In this document: positions 1 through 11,800 of the stretch, piece after piece
How positions within the stretch are numbered: the stretch's first letter is position 1
How the letters are laid out: the number at the start of each line of letters is the position of its first letter
Assembly: GCA_037903355.1 (NCBI GenBank)
Contig: JBAJFE010000026.1
Coordinates: forward strand, 930,001-994,000
Length of the DNA stretch: 64,000 bases
Reading direction: 5' to 3'
Source of the DNA: Trichuris trichiura
Lineage: Eukaryota; Nematoda; Enoplea; Trichinellida; Trichuridae
Position numbers and translations under genes: made by a program
Notes under the pieces: generated by a model
The model's input: only the letters and a program-made list of their open reading frames with translations
Told to the model about the DNA's origin: nothing
The model's database searches: none

Positions 1-28
1 TTTAAAAAGGGTGACATGCATTAGTTAC

Positions 29-127
29 CACGTCGAGTTTATGTTCACCGCCTTCGCCGGCACCCAATGCCCGCTGTCCACTTACCAAAACGAGGAAGAC
101 AAAAAGAATCAGCGGCACTGACTTCAT
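29..127 (-). CDS. First exon of a secreted protein (runs off left edge)
   Basis: Reading the minus strand, an ATG at 127 opens a 33-codon exon that ends at 29 in front of a GTAACT donor, in phase 0. The first 20 residues are a textbook signal peptide: MKSVP, a run of L/I/F/V, then a small-residue cleavage region (VSGQRALGAG). After it comes a short Gly/Glu-rich stretch. The mature protein lies outside the window, so its family cannot be named. A signal peptide and a well-placed donor support a real 5' exon, but one exon is weak evidence. The alternative is a chance ORF. Confidence 0.4.
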
Positions 128-3100
128 ATCCAAATGTGCGGCAATGAGCTGAAAGCAAAACAGCGAGTCTGAAGATAGAACAGCGCCTTGTCAGAGGACG
201 CAGGATTAGCTGGACGCCCGCCGGTGGGAGAATACAAGGAACACGCGCGCCATGAAAGGACAATAGGTCAAAGGTAGAGGTCAACGAGAATGAGCACCGA
301 TTGAACAAGATAACCCCTACTAATGAACAATGTGCGAGACGTTTCCGGCGGCAGCCAAGCGCACTCGAAGGTAAAAAGGATGCCCCAAAAGGACACCAGG
401 ATTTGATAATTAAGGCACCAAATTAGCGACCATCGATGGCCCACAGAAACAATGGTGACCAATGTCCAGTGGAAAAAATCAGGTCGTTGAACTGTCCCTC
501 CAACTTTTACAACACCTAGGATTAACCGTCTGGTGAGCTGTGGGAAACCATGAACAAGAAAGAACAGCTGCTATACGGCAGATCTTCTAAGCGTGTCATA
601 AACGACCAGCCGTCATGTCACTGTCCATGTCGATAGGTTGACCATTCGGTCAGCTTCAATAGGCTTCTTGACATAGCTCACAAGTTCTGCTTCGCTATAT
701 GAAATCCCAAAGTGGTCATTCGGCTACCAGTGACCGATGATAGAGAGATGTGCACAAGTAAAGAGCTATGAAATGACTGCTGATCAACCAAAAGATTCAT
801 GAGCAAATGGCTTTATCTACCCTAATACTCATTTGACCCAATTTCGGCAGATTAACTATTTACCCAAACAGCAGCAGTACGTCAATGAGCAAAGTCAGAG
901 CTTCGTTGGCGATTGCCATAAATGGAACACCAAATGAAGTGGACAGCAGAAAACTTGACTTTTCCACATGTACACATAGATGAGAGGCTCGTCAACAGCC
1001 TTTCTTGGCAACTGGCCGACCTGGTTCTGTTTCAAATCAAAGAGCAATATCCTTTGAAAGTTGCGCTGTCCAACAAGAGGATCGTTCAGGGGAAGAGTAA
1101 CCTGTCTTGAGCGACGAAATTCCCTTTATACGAAAAGGCTTTTGGCTAACGGCCTCTCCCGTATGCCGCAGGGTTGATACAAGTACTGCATTTGTCGTTC
1201 AACAAAACTGGTGGCAGGATTTGGAAATGTTCATTGAGTTGGGAGAGAGAGCAACGCGTGCATATATAGGCAAACTGACTGCCTAGCCTGATAAGGTCTG
1301 ATTCAACGAACGCTTCCTCTTAATACTACACCGAAGCAATTTTGCTTTCGGCTTCAGCGTAGTCAGCCACCCGCTAGAGTGAATCATAAAATAATTTGCA
1401 TATTCAGCACTAGCTTGAAACATTACCGCCGGCATCAAGAAACCAACAGAATGTTGCAACGCGGTTGTTTGCTGAATTTCCATTTTCGACAAAACCACAA
1501 TGTATACCTTGAAAAAAGGACTTCTGCTCTGTCAATTATTATTGAAAATAACGCACAAAGCCGAATAGGCGACATGGCCTTATTAGGCTCGACAAAAAAT
1601 GGGCATCAAAGTTTAGCGATGTAAAAAATTCTGAGCCCGATGAACAAATATGCCGCTATTCTCATTGTAAACCCCTAGAGACAACTGCTCTTGACTGAAC
1701 AAACACAGCAGCTAACTGTAAATACTAGTGTGTCATTCGTATATCCATTTATGAAAATTCTACAAGTGTTAGAATAATAAATAATTGCTTTCTTATAGCA
1801 CAGCAGTCTGGCAAGCCGTCAAAGCCTTGTATTATCATTCCAGTACATAAAGCGCCGCAGTAAGATGTTCCAAAGATGCAAACTTTACCAGCGACTACAT
1901 AACACTTGTTGGGTTTTTGGCTACAAATAAGTTTTGGTGGTTTAAAGTGTACATTTGACTACCAACATAAGCTTGCAAAACCATTGCGTTAGTTCCTTTG
2001 AAATTCAAGGATACCCAGCCGGTCAGCTTGGACTTATCAATCGAGCTGCTTTTCTACTGCCTCTACCAGAAAGCCTTAAATAAGAAAGATGTTGTAGTAT
2101 CGCTAAACGCCAATAAATAGCCTTCTGTATCTTTCAGCATCAGTGTTCGGGAGATAAAAAATGATTGAATTTAATAAAGTTAATTCTACTAGCGTTAACA
2201 TATTAGAATAACTCACCTATATAAGGTATTAAAACATAGACCGAGAAAGGCAAGCAGATGGGTTCTTCTATCTTCTAGCGTTAAGTGGTTCCCGCTGAGC
2301 AGAACCCGGAAAATAGAAAAATGTCGGAGACGAGCGCCTGAAAAACATTTTAAACGTATAGGACCGCCTTGGTTGCCCTTTTCCTAATGAATTTAATGAA
2401 AAAACACAAATGAATAATTGATTTGAACTTGCTGATCACGGGAAAGCGTATTAGCATAGCAAAGTCGCTGTTGACAACCAAACTAGAGTTATGCTAGTTT
2501 AGTGCATCGCGTTGGCTTATTTTGCCAATTTAACAGGCAAATATGAATATTCATGCTTAAATTTTCGTCATGCATTAATTAAACCCAGCCCGTCTAGTTC
2601 CAAATTTAAATTATTCTTCTACGAATACTGCAAAGATTTCCTTTTGGCGGCAGTTGCTATACTATTCCCGCAGTTGTCGAAATAAAGCCAAGCAAACACA
2701 ACTAACTGCGCTAAATGCTAAAATAATGGATCAGAAATTTTGAATTTAAAAAATGTTCGTCTGCAATGTTCCCGCAAATCAAAAATGAATTACCGTTCCG
2801 AAATGTAAATCAAAAATGAGTTACCGTTATTCGTACTCATACGGAAATTTAATAACTGTCGCCAATGCTAGCTAAAACATGCTACTGATTTTGAAATTTT
2901 ATTCCGGAGGAAAAAAGTTCAGAATAATCTTTTAGCCTTTTAAGGATGTCAATTAATTTTTGCTTCCTTTATCATAGACCAGTAAGTTCCTGGAAGAACT
3001 TCGCAGACGTTTGCATTAAAACCATCTAGATTTGAAAGCAATGCATTTAACCGCGAAGAAGATAAGATAAAAGCTCAAACAACTGTATGCAATTAGCGAA

Positions 3101-3630
3101 ACAGCCTACTTTAGAAATTCTTTGTTGCAACGTCTACACGGAAAGGCAGACAGCTGACGCGACTACGTACTGTGCAACAGAAAGGACTCCATTGCGATAG
3201 AATGCTTTCTACAAACCTAAAAATAAGCTCGCATTATTTCATAAATAAGGGCAACCTGCATTACCTTGTTGCCAAAAGTTCCGTACTGAAAATCAGAAAA
3301 TGTAAAGCCTCCACCGAGGAGGTTTTAAGAAAAACCAACTTCTTGCTACAAGACTTAAAAGTAACCGAAGAAAAATGGCATGTTTCGTAGCAAGCAAGTT
3401 AAACCTTCATTTTTTACTATGTAAGCTGAAAAATCTGTTTTTTCTATTAACGAAAACACATCGATCGAATCTGTTTGTTGAAGAACGTGCACGCAACATG
3501 GTAGGTTTAGAGATAACAACGCTTTGGCACAATATATTGCAGAAAACGTTGTATTGATATCAGATGATAAAAGAACATGTGTACGTACTTTCAGAAGTCT
3601 TATTTAAGCCTTAGTATGAAGCAGCGTTAA
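128..3630. other. No convincing gene
   Basis: Only short unsupported ORFs occur here, the longest about 80 codons and none with a recognisable motif. Around 2776-2828 a 22-bp AT-rich unit is repeated once at 31-bp spacing with one mismatch. The stretch probably holds the 3' flank of SUOX and the promoter of the secreted protein at the left edge. Confidence 0.5.
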
Positions 3631-6600
3631 CTATCGTGACTCAACGCTTATTTTAACACGATGCCATGAATTATTAAGAAAGCCGCGGGAATTCCATATT
3701 CCTGAAGAACTTTCAGGTTGGCAGTTATGCGAAGAATCAGTTGCTTTGCACAATATCTCGTATTCGTTTTCATTTTTCTTTTCAAACAATGGAACCACCG
3801 CGGACCATTGAACCCACGCCCAGCGACGGAACAATGGCTGACTGATATCATTCTTAATAGTTGCAGATTGCCAAGTTTTACCATTATCAGATGACACTTC
3901 CACCCGAACTACGTGTCGACCACCACCGCTCCAAGCGTATCCTTCTACTTTAACCTCCTTTGTTCCTTAGCAACAAAATAAGCAATGATCACTTTAGAAA
4001 AAAACTTAATACGCAGCGGCAGATGTACCTGATGGAAATGTGCACCCGTTTGACGGGCAGCATATTGCCGAAGTAACTGGTAATTCTTGTATTGACTGCA
4101 ACGCGGCAAAATCAAAGGTCATTCGTTGAGGAATGGGTGCAGTCATTTTGTAATCACTTCGCTGCCATAATGAGTCGCATTCCTGTTCACTTATACATAT
4201 CGATCCCAGCCACTTTACGGAACGCGCTGCTACGACGCCTATAATAGGTAAACAAAAAAAGTTATATGAAACAATTCAAGGATATCATTTACCAGGTACA
4301 ATAACGCGTAAAGGAAAGCCATGCTCTGTTGGTAAAGCTTGACCATTCATGCTGTAGGCAAGAAGAACTTGTGCACTCGGATCCATCGCCTTCTCTAACG
4401 GTATAGAGGCTTGGTAGCCACTATCCTTTCCATCGCAGTCAAGCCCAGTAAAAACTACGTGCCCATTTTCCGTTTTGTGAACACCAGCGTGCCGTAAAAG
4501 GTCAGAAAGCAGTACGCCAGTCCACGTAGCATTTCCAATGGCACCGGCAGTCCAACTAAGCCCTCGAACGTTAGAAAAATCAGCACGGCGATTTCCCGCG
4601 CATTGCAGAGTTGCTACAATTGTAACCTCTTCGAAACGCTTTTTCAACTCGTTCAAACTGAACTCTACTTCTTTGCCAAACTCGTTTTTCACTTTCAATC
4701 TAAAATAGGCATGAATAAAAATCTGTTAAACAATCCTCCATTAAAATTTGGGTCCTTTACAAGACATCCTACATTAAACAATAAACGCAATATGATAACA
4801 GTATAACGTAAACGAAAGGAAAGCTGTATTGCTGATGGCAGATTTATTTTCCCGGAATGAGCCAGCCACCTTCATATTCTGAGCTTCTTATTCATTCTAC
4901 AGCCTTCCTAACCTTTTCTTTCGATTATTAACATATTTCTTGGACAGACTTTTAATTAATGCAACCATGAAGGCCAGTCCAGTTGGAGATTAAAACATTG
5001 CAATAAGAGTTCCAGATACTCTAGTTACGATGTAGCCGTTTATTCTGCAAAACGCTGAGCAGCTATCACGACAGCCTTTGTCCCATCTTCAGCGTTTTGA
5101 TAATAATCAAAAATGCGGGAGCTTTCTTCACCCAAGATGGTTTACAGTTGAAACCGCAGTTTTCACACCCGCAGCCGTTTCGTATGGAGTGAAATAGGAC
5201 AACGTTTAAAAAATAAACATTACCAAATGCAGTATGGCCAAAAACAAGAAGCGGAGAAAAATAGCAATAAAGTAAAAATAAAAATAAAGCAAGACAAAGT
5301 AATATTAGTAGAAAATAAATTGACATAATGGCCATTAAAATAAGAACAACGGTTAAGCAAAATAGGCTAAAGGTGAAAGTAAAATTAAATTAACATTGTT
5401 ATAAGACTGTAGCTAAGTGATGTTCAAGTAACTCACTGTAACCTGTGAATCCCGAAAATCAAAGTTGAGTTAGCTAATCAGCGCGTGTTCTTGCCTTTTT
5501 TATTGTTACAATCATGTTAAAATTATATCATAATATTGTTGTTTTAATTTTTAGATCTGCACGGCTTTTCCCCTTTTTGTTGTTGCATCTGTACGCAAGT
5601 CAGTAAACTGCTCTATCGAAGGACGGATAAACGATTATTACAGAAAAGTACAAAACTCTAAAAATGTAGCTTCTTGGTACGGGGGCATGCGTTTTCATGC
5701 TTCGATTGTCTTCTTACGGAATCTGTCCCGTTAAATTTTAAAACTTTTAATAAGATCCCGTAGCTTTCGGGCCGCACGTGGCCCTTTCTCGGCAGTATTA
5801 AATTTCATTTCAATTTTGATGTCGTTGACGACAGGTCGCGTGGGGTCTGAAAGCTACGGGATCTTATTAAAAGCTTTGAAATTTAACGTCTTGAAAACAT
5901 GATGTTTTTGTACGAGAGTGTGTTTTCATATTGAAAAATGTCTTTATTATGAACATCAAAAACAATACGACCTTCAACCGTGATCAAGGGGCAGACATCA
6001 GTGATTTATGGAGTAATATTATTACAATCCACAACTGCTGCTCCCTTGGGCAGATGACACGCAAAATGCAAAACTGGACATACTATAAATCAGATTGGAC
6101 AAATATAGGGAAAAAAAGGTTTAAATCACTAACACATTTTGGAACAAATGGTTAAAAATGGAAGAAGAAAAAACTAAAAGTTTCGCCTAAATACACGGAC
6201 AATTCCCTCCAAGAATACAGGAGTAAGGAAATGGCAGCTGACAGCCAAAGAGAAAAAAACTTTAAAATCTTTAATTCTCGTTTTAAAACCACGGATAGCA
6301 ATGGAAGATGAATGGTACCCCACGCACTACACATAATCTCACCGCTGAAGACGGGTCGCGAAAGAACCCGAATGCTCCGGAAGAAGAGTTAAGATCTCTT
6401 TGTTATTTTCAAAACGGGAGACAATCCGTAATAAAGACATTTTTCAATTTGAAATTTAACGTGACAAATTCCCTAAGAAGAAAAGATCGAAACAAAGTAC
6501 AAAACTCAGCTAGATACTATCCTGCTGCACACATGCCTGTTCAACCGTTGGTTAAACCTCTGACTTTCCGTAAAAAGGCCATTCGCTATTATGCAAATGG

Positions 6601-7380
6601 AGCGAAAAAGTTTCGAAACAATTTAACAGAAGGTCACGCGCAGCAGCAGTCTTCTCGGTCTGTTCGTCCATACAGAAACATTCGAGTTTACAAACTCATA
6701 CAAAAAAGGAAAGCTCTTCTAAGAGAAAAAGACGAAATTGTATCTGTGCAATTGCGCTTTAAAAGGGCCGTTAAAAACAGTTACCTGTAAGCGTGAACAT
6801 CGACTACCGGAATTTTGCGATGATTCCTTTTGTAGAAAACACTGTTTGGAGTGTAGAACGATTCCGCAAGGCTCAAGGGCGCAGTTTCCGCGTTCAGCGG
6901 CCGCAACGATTTAACGATCAGAGATTCGCTCAAAACCGGAAGAAAACCGGTGTCGTTATCGACATTTTTGTAATCGAATATGTCGCTCGCAGGCAAATTG
7001 CCTACACGCAACTCTTCCAAAAATTCGTAAACGTTTTCGCTATTGTGGAAAGTGAAGTGAGCCCAATGCGGTTCCAATGGACCACCTGCAGCCTGCAGAA
7101 TGATCGGTCCTCCGGGATGGACGTCGCAGAAATCGCTTATATCATAGATGGCACCTTTAAAGGTTACCCAGATACCTGTCTCCTTGTCAACATGCTTCTT
7201 AACTTCGGCGGCAGAAATGGTGGGAAGGTCAGCTCTAACTGGTGGCTTCCAGCTTTTACTGACCTCTACGTTCGCTGCAATATTATTTTCAGGACTTCCG
7301 TACGCATACGCGACTAATAAGGCTCCACCAAATGACAGTACCAATTTAGTTAGAATCCATGAGCGCCCATGACGTAACAA
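3631..7380 (-). CDS. SUOX: Sulfite oxidase, complete four-exon model
   Basis: Exons (minus): 7380-6785, 4699-4293, 4238-4029, 3965-3631. All junctions are GT..AG and in phase, giving 515 residues (human about 545). It oxidises sulfite to sulfate in the mitochondrial intermembrane space, the last step of sulfur amino acid breakdown. Seen: a hydrophobic N-terminal segment (about 10-28); a cytochrome b5 domain with the haem motif DVHPGG (His about 88) and a second histidine about 112; the molybdopterin domain with LQCAGNRR, whose Cys (about 232) is the expected Mo ligand, and MDPSAQVLLAY; then the C-terminal dimerisation domain with VKVEGYAWSGGGR and IWNSRGF...SWHRV. Intron 1 is 2.1 kb, unusually long here, and holds a foldback repeat and an antisense ORF. 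No key residue appears missing. The identification is secure. Confidence 0.97.
5730..5887. repeat. Foldback inverted repeat in SUOX intron 1
   Basis: Arms of about 40 bp (5730-5770 and 5848-5887) are reverse complements with only about three mismatches. They share the core AAGATCCCGTAGCTTTC in one orientation and its complement in the other. The roughly 77-bp loop begins with a GC-rich short palindrome (GGGCC..GGCCC). The size and structure fit a MITE or other foldback element, and no second copy was seen here. Confidence 0.7.
6308..6790 (+). CDS. Antisense 160-residue basic ORF in SUOX intron 1
   Basis: This open frame lies on the strand opposite SUOX, almost wholly inside its first intron, and its stop overlaps the last bases of SUOX exon 1. 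The product is very rich in Arg, Lys, Asn and Gln, mainly in its second half (RKKAIRYYANGAKKF, KLIQKRKALLREKDE). It has no signal peptide, membrane segment or cysteine pattern, and I recognise no family. A 160-codon frame is long for roughly 40% GC noncoding DNA, so a nested gene, one exon of a nested gene, or a decayed element-derived ORF are all possible. No convincing flanking splice sites were found. Confidence 0.35.
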   Translation: MNGTPRTTHNLTAEDGSRKNPNAPEEELRSLCYFQNGRQSVIKTFFNLKFNVTNSLRRKDRNKVQNSARYYPAAHMPVQPLVKPLTFRKKAIRYYANGAKKFRNNLTEGHAQQQSSRSVRPYRNIRVYKLIQKRKALLREKDEIVSVQLRFKRAVKNSYL

Positions 7381-7606
7381 TACCAGCTCTGTACGACTTG
7401 TAATGCTCAGAAAAGAAACACTTAATTTGGAAAAAATTAATTTTTTCAGTATGCCAAGTGACCCTATGTTTCCGGACTAAGGAAAAACAATTCAATTATC
7501 CAGACAATTGAAAAGCATGAGAAGTACACCATTTGCCGCGGGCAGCTTCAGGTGCCCAAAAATGGCTATCAGATTCACTGAAACCGTGAGCCTCAGCAGA
7601 GCCGCG

Positions 7607-7865
7607 TTAAACAACTGACAAAGCAGCGATAACACCAGATAGGAACGATTCAGCTTCGCGTCGAACTATCGCGCAGCTGTCTTTGAACAAACGATCCTTC
7701 TCAATGCATAACAGATTGATACTGAAACGCAGTGAAATGAAAAGATGACCTGCTGAAGGCCGCCTTGATCGACGAGCTATAGAAATGTGGATAGTTGTTG
7801 CGCAACAAGTTTTACAACTGTTTCGTATTTTCCATAATAAGAGACGCAATTACTGGCTGTGCCAT
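7607..7865 (-). CDS. Possible 63-residue helical microprotein
   Basis: A three-exon model (7865-7816, 7776-7750, 7721-7607) joins in phase from an ATG to a stop. It begins MAQPVIASLIMENTKQLF and ends REAESFLSGVIAALSVV. The predicted peptide is strongly helical and partly hydrophobic. Intron 1 (39 nt) has good ends, but intron 2 would be only 28 nt, which is suspiciously short. No family is recognised. It sits between SUOX and VPS52 on the same strand. It may be a chance assembly. Confidence 0.25.
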
Positions 7866-8878
7866 GTCGCTGACCTTGACCTGTCTTATCGAATATCTTC
7901 ACTGCGCAAAACACGACTACCACCTTACGCTTCTTTATTAAAACTATCCTACTGTTTGTCGACTGCTGAGGAGCTACGTGAAGCATTAAGGCAACCCTAA
8001 AAGGTCAAACATCCATTGCAGTAATATGTTAACCTCTTTTCTCTTATTACGAAGGTATGGGAGCAGCTGTTGCAGAGTTTATTTTATCATACAGCAAAGG
8101 TGCTCCGTGTTACAAATAGCCCTACTCTTCCACAACTTCATTTACGCTAGGATTCTCGAACGATCCATCATCTCTTGGTTCTTTGCGATAACAGCACCAC
8201 CTATGGACAACTAAAGTGGCCTAGAATAATTTCTTTACATTATCAGAGCATTCAAGCAGAAGAAAAAGCAGACTTCGCAGCCATGCAAGCTGCGTGGAAT
8301 AAAAATAGCTGCACTATATTGCTTTCATTGTCAGCTTCATACGTTGTCTATAGACTTTGCATTTCCGTGTTGGACTGACGTGGCTGCAAGAGAATTTGAA
8401 CATTTTGGGAAACCGCGCAACGCCCAGTTAACGTTCGGAACTATTATGTTGCCCAACAGCAAACTCATATGCTTTCTTTATTTGAAATAATTTGTAAACA
8501 ACATACAAGCTTACGCGCCCGTAAATGAAGCCATTGATTACGAAACCCTCCGCAACGTTTAACTTTATGAACAAAAGCACTGACTATTTCATCCTATACG
8601 AAATAATGAATAGTTTCCTTGTGCCCATCGATGCTATATTCATGTAGTCCTGATGCAGAAGAAAGCTGCGTCCTGGTCATCACAAAAAGAAATGATTTAT
8701 TTCCTTCCCTCTCTCTCTGTCTGTGATATTCAAAGCCCAAAAAAGCAGCTCAAAAAACAAACTAACAAAACACAACTACGAAGTCTATTTGCTTAATGTA
8801 AAACTGGAGGAAATGCGCTGCGCTTCTGGGATTCAACTCGTAATCATTCCTCAGCAGCGTTAACTGCTTCAGTGCGGG
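7866..8878. other. No convincing gene (3' flank of VPS52)
   Basis: Short ORFs on both strands have no motif or supporting splice structure. A pyrimidine-rich CT repeat lies near 8705-8722. The stretch probably contains the VPS52 3' UTR. Confidence 0.5.
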
Positions 8879-11800
8879 TCAAAAGCAAGGCTTGAATTTT
8901 CTAACCTCGACCATGAGATTATGAATATTAACCAGCTCATTACGGGCTGGCAAACTGCTCAATGCCGGAGTTGACAAAACTTTGTGCAACCTATGATAAT
9001 AGCTGACCAACTGCGTCAAGCAGTTCTAAAACAGCAAGCTTTCAAAAAAATCGCTTTGTAGAAAGAAGTAGCTACGCTCACCTGCAAGACATTTGAACTG
9101 ATACGAAAGTTTGAAAAGTTTGTCATCACTTCTTGATTAATTGCCTCTATGCTATTTTTCCAACCACTGTTGAACGATCGAACCAGGTGGGTTGCGTTGC
9201 CTTTGAAATAGGAGCGACTTACTCGCAAAGCACTAGACTTTATGCGGCGAAAGTCATACTTGCAAACTCTTTTAGTTTGTCCTGCATGTCCTGCTCGACA
9301 AAGCTCTCACAATGATGAACGAACTTCACTAATTCGCCAAAATGCAAAGAGAGCAGCGTATCGGCATATTCGTTAACGTACGCCTGAAGGCGTTTGTGAC
9401 TTTCTTGACTTTCTACCAAGTCGCCGGAAAGGCGTTCCTGAAAATTGCAAACCTTTGAACTCGTAACATCCTACTCATCATGTATACGGTAATAACGGAA
9501 ACGACTATGTCGTAATTGTTGATTAAGAAGACGAGCCGCTCTTTAGAGGATGATAGCTGAGCCACTATTTTTGACATTAGGCCAGACAGCTCGCTTTCCA
9601 GCAAGTAAAGGTACTGCTGAATTCGTTCATCCGGAAGAATCGTATTGATCGTCATGAGGGCGGCAAAAAACTCAGCATACCTACGCACTATCTGCAATAA
9701 ACAATTTTTTAAACAAGGCAATTTTGCCTCCGTGCAAGGCTTTCGTACGAACAATGGTCTCGCTCCAAAAGGCGCCAGCTGTTGCAAGTCAAGTTCTCTA
9801 AAGCTATCCAAGTTTGCACGAATCAAATGATCAACTCTTGACCAAAGGGAGAGTAGCAACGTATTCCAAAACCTGCAAAAAAATAAGAACCGTTTCAAGA
9901 ATACGATCAGAAAATTGAATTTACCTTTCCAAGACGATTAAGCTGCGCTTCAAACACAACGTCTGGTATTTGCGAATTATTTGAATGGACAGCAACAAAG
10001 CAATACAATCAAAGCTATTCGAGATCGAGTTTTCAAATGTCCCCTACGGAAAAGCATCTCCGTGAAAGGAAATGCGGCAAGCGAAATGCTTAACTCACCA
10101 CGACAAGGGACAAAGTCCTGCCGAACACTTGGTCAAACATATCCGTTGAATGGTTCCCTGAGACTAGGAAGAAGTCGCACAAGAAAAAGTACTCCCGCCC
10201 TGCATGATCTAACAAAGCGTAAACGACGCTTCGAAAAATCGCTTCGAAATGGAACTACAAAACCAAATTCAATAAACGCTCAAAATATTTGCTGTCACTA
10301 GGGGCACCTTGGTTTTGCTTTGGTCTGCAGCATGAGGAACAATCACGGGAGCTTCCAAATCGGTGGTTATAACGGAATCTCTGTTAGCCAGAGAAAAAAC
10401 GGGTGCTCGGCTCAGAGAGCTCGGCTTTCCATAAAACAGGCCAGCCGCTTTCCCTGAATCCAAAGCTCCCAAAAGATCGTCTTTACCAGCCGCATCTTCA
10501 TGCTTAGAGATGCCAACGTAAGTTTACAGTTTAACAATCGATTTCCAATCTACCCGAAGCTTCATCAGACGACTTATGAATGTTTTGAAATACGAGAACA
10601 ACACTTTGCTCATGGTGTTAACATATTCGTCCCGTATTTCTTTGGCGACGTGTCTATCGTTGGACAAGATAAATTCAAAGTAGAATCTGCCAAAAAACGG
10701 GTAATAGTAAACTGACGAATGTTCAAGATCGAAAACCTAATGCATACCTATATTTTAAAAGAGAATTTTGCGTTACTTCGTAATTGGCCAACGGCTTTCG
10801 AAGTTGGTAAATTTTTCTCAATAGGAATTCTCTGGTCTTCTCTACAGCCTATAAAACTGAAGTCAAGCGCCAATCCATTCATTGAAAGGAGTCACCTTTA
10901 GCTTTAGATTATTCAGTACGTTCTCCACTTCTTGGCAAGCAACGGCATCGCGAAATGCTTGATGCCGAACGTACACGATTTTGTGTTGCAACTCGTGCAA
11001 TTGTTCTAAAAAGCTGCTCTCCGTAGCCGCTTCGTCCATTATCGTTCTGCAATTGCAAAGCATAAACGCAAAAGTTTTAAGAAAGTTTTCACAAACATTT
11101 TTTGTTCAAACTTAACTTATGATATTCAGAAACTGAAAATCGAACGCTTAAGCGTTTGCTGTGCGTTGCACATTTTCTTACAACTGGCTGCCCTGATTGC
11201 GGCAAAAAAATTTTGCTTCAGAGCTATCAGATCTTTTCTGACCCGTCGTCAGTGCATAAACTGTGAATGCGATGACGAGCGAAGCGATGGAAAAACAGCT
11301 TTCAAGTTAGAATGTTACTATCCATTTAAGGTAAACAGCAACTACCGCCATAAGCAGACTTCAACGTTAATCATCTTGTTCTTCGTCTAGTCAATTCGAG
11401 CTTTAGCAATACGCTAATCACGTGACCAAAACTCTAAGCTTTTTAAATTTCTCTCACTTTGTCGCTGCTCATTTTTGTGCGCCTATTTCATCTAGAAATA
11501 TTTGTATTACGGTTTTTAAGTTCCAACAAAATATGCTTCTGCCGATAATAGCACCAGAAGAGTTCCGAAATGCATCGCCTTTGTTTAAAACTATTGCTAA
11601 TTCAAAGTTCTGAACGATGCTGGAAAAGGTAAAAAGGGATGTAGTCGCGATACGCTGATAATATTGAAAACTTAGCCTTTTCTACGGATTTTGTGACAGA
11701 GTACAGACAAACAAGTGATTGAGATTCTGCTTTTAAAAAATTTTAAAACTCTGAATTAAAAGCAACCTACTCATCGTGTATGCTGTAACAAAAGAGACGC

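Noticed and set aside
3172..3557. Two plus-strand ORFs of 60-72 codons
   Set aside because: AT-rich, no motif, and no joining splice sites.
6793..7317. 174-codon plus-strand ORF
   Set aside because: It is antisense to SUOX exon 1, which is clearly coding on the minus strand. It is a shadow frame.
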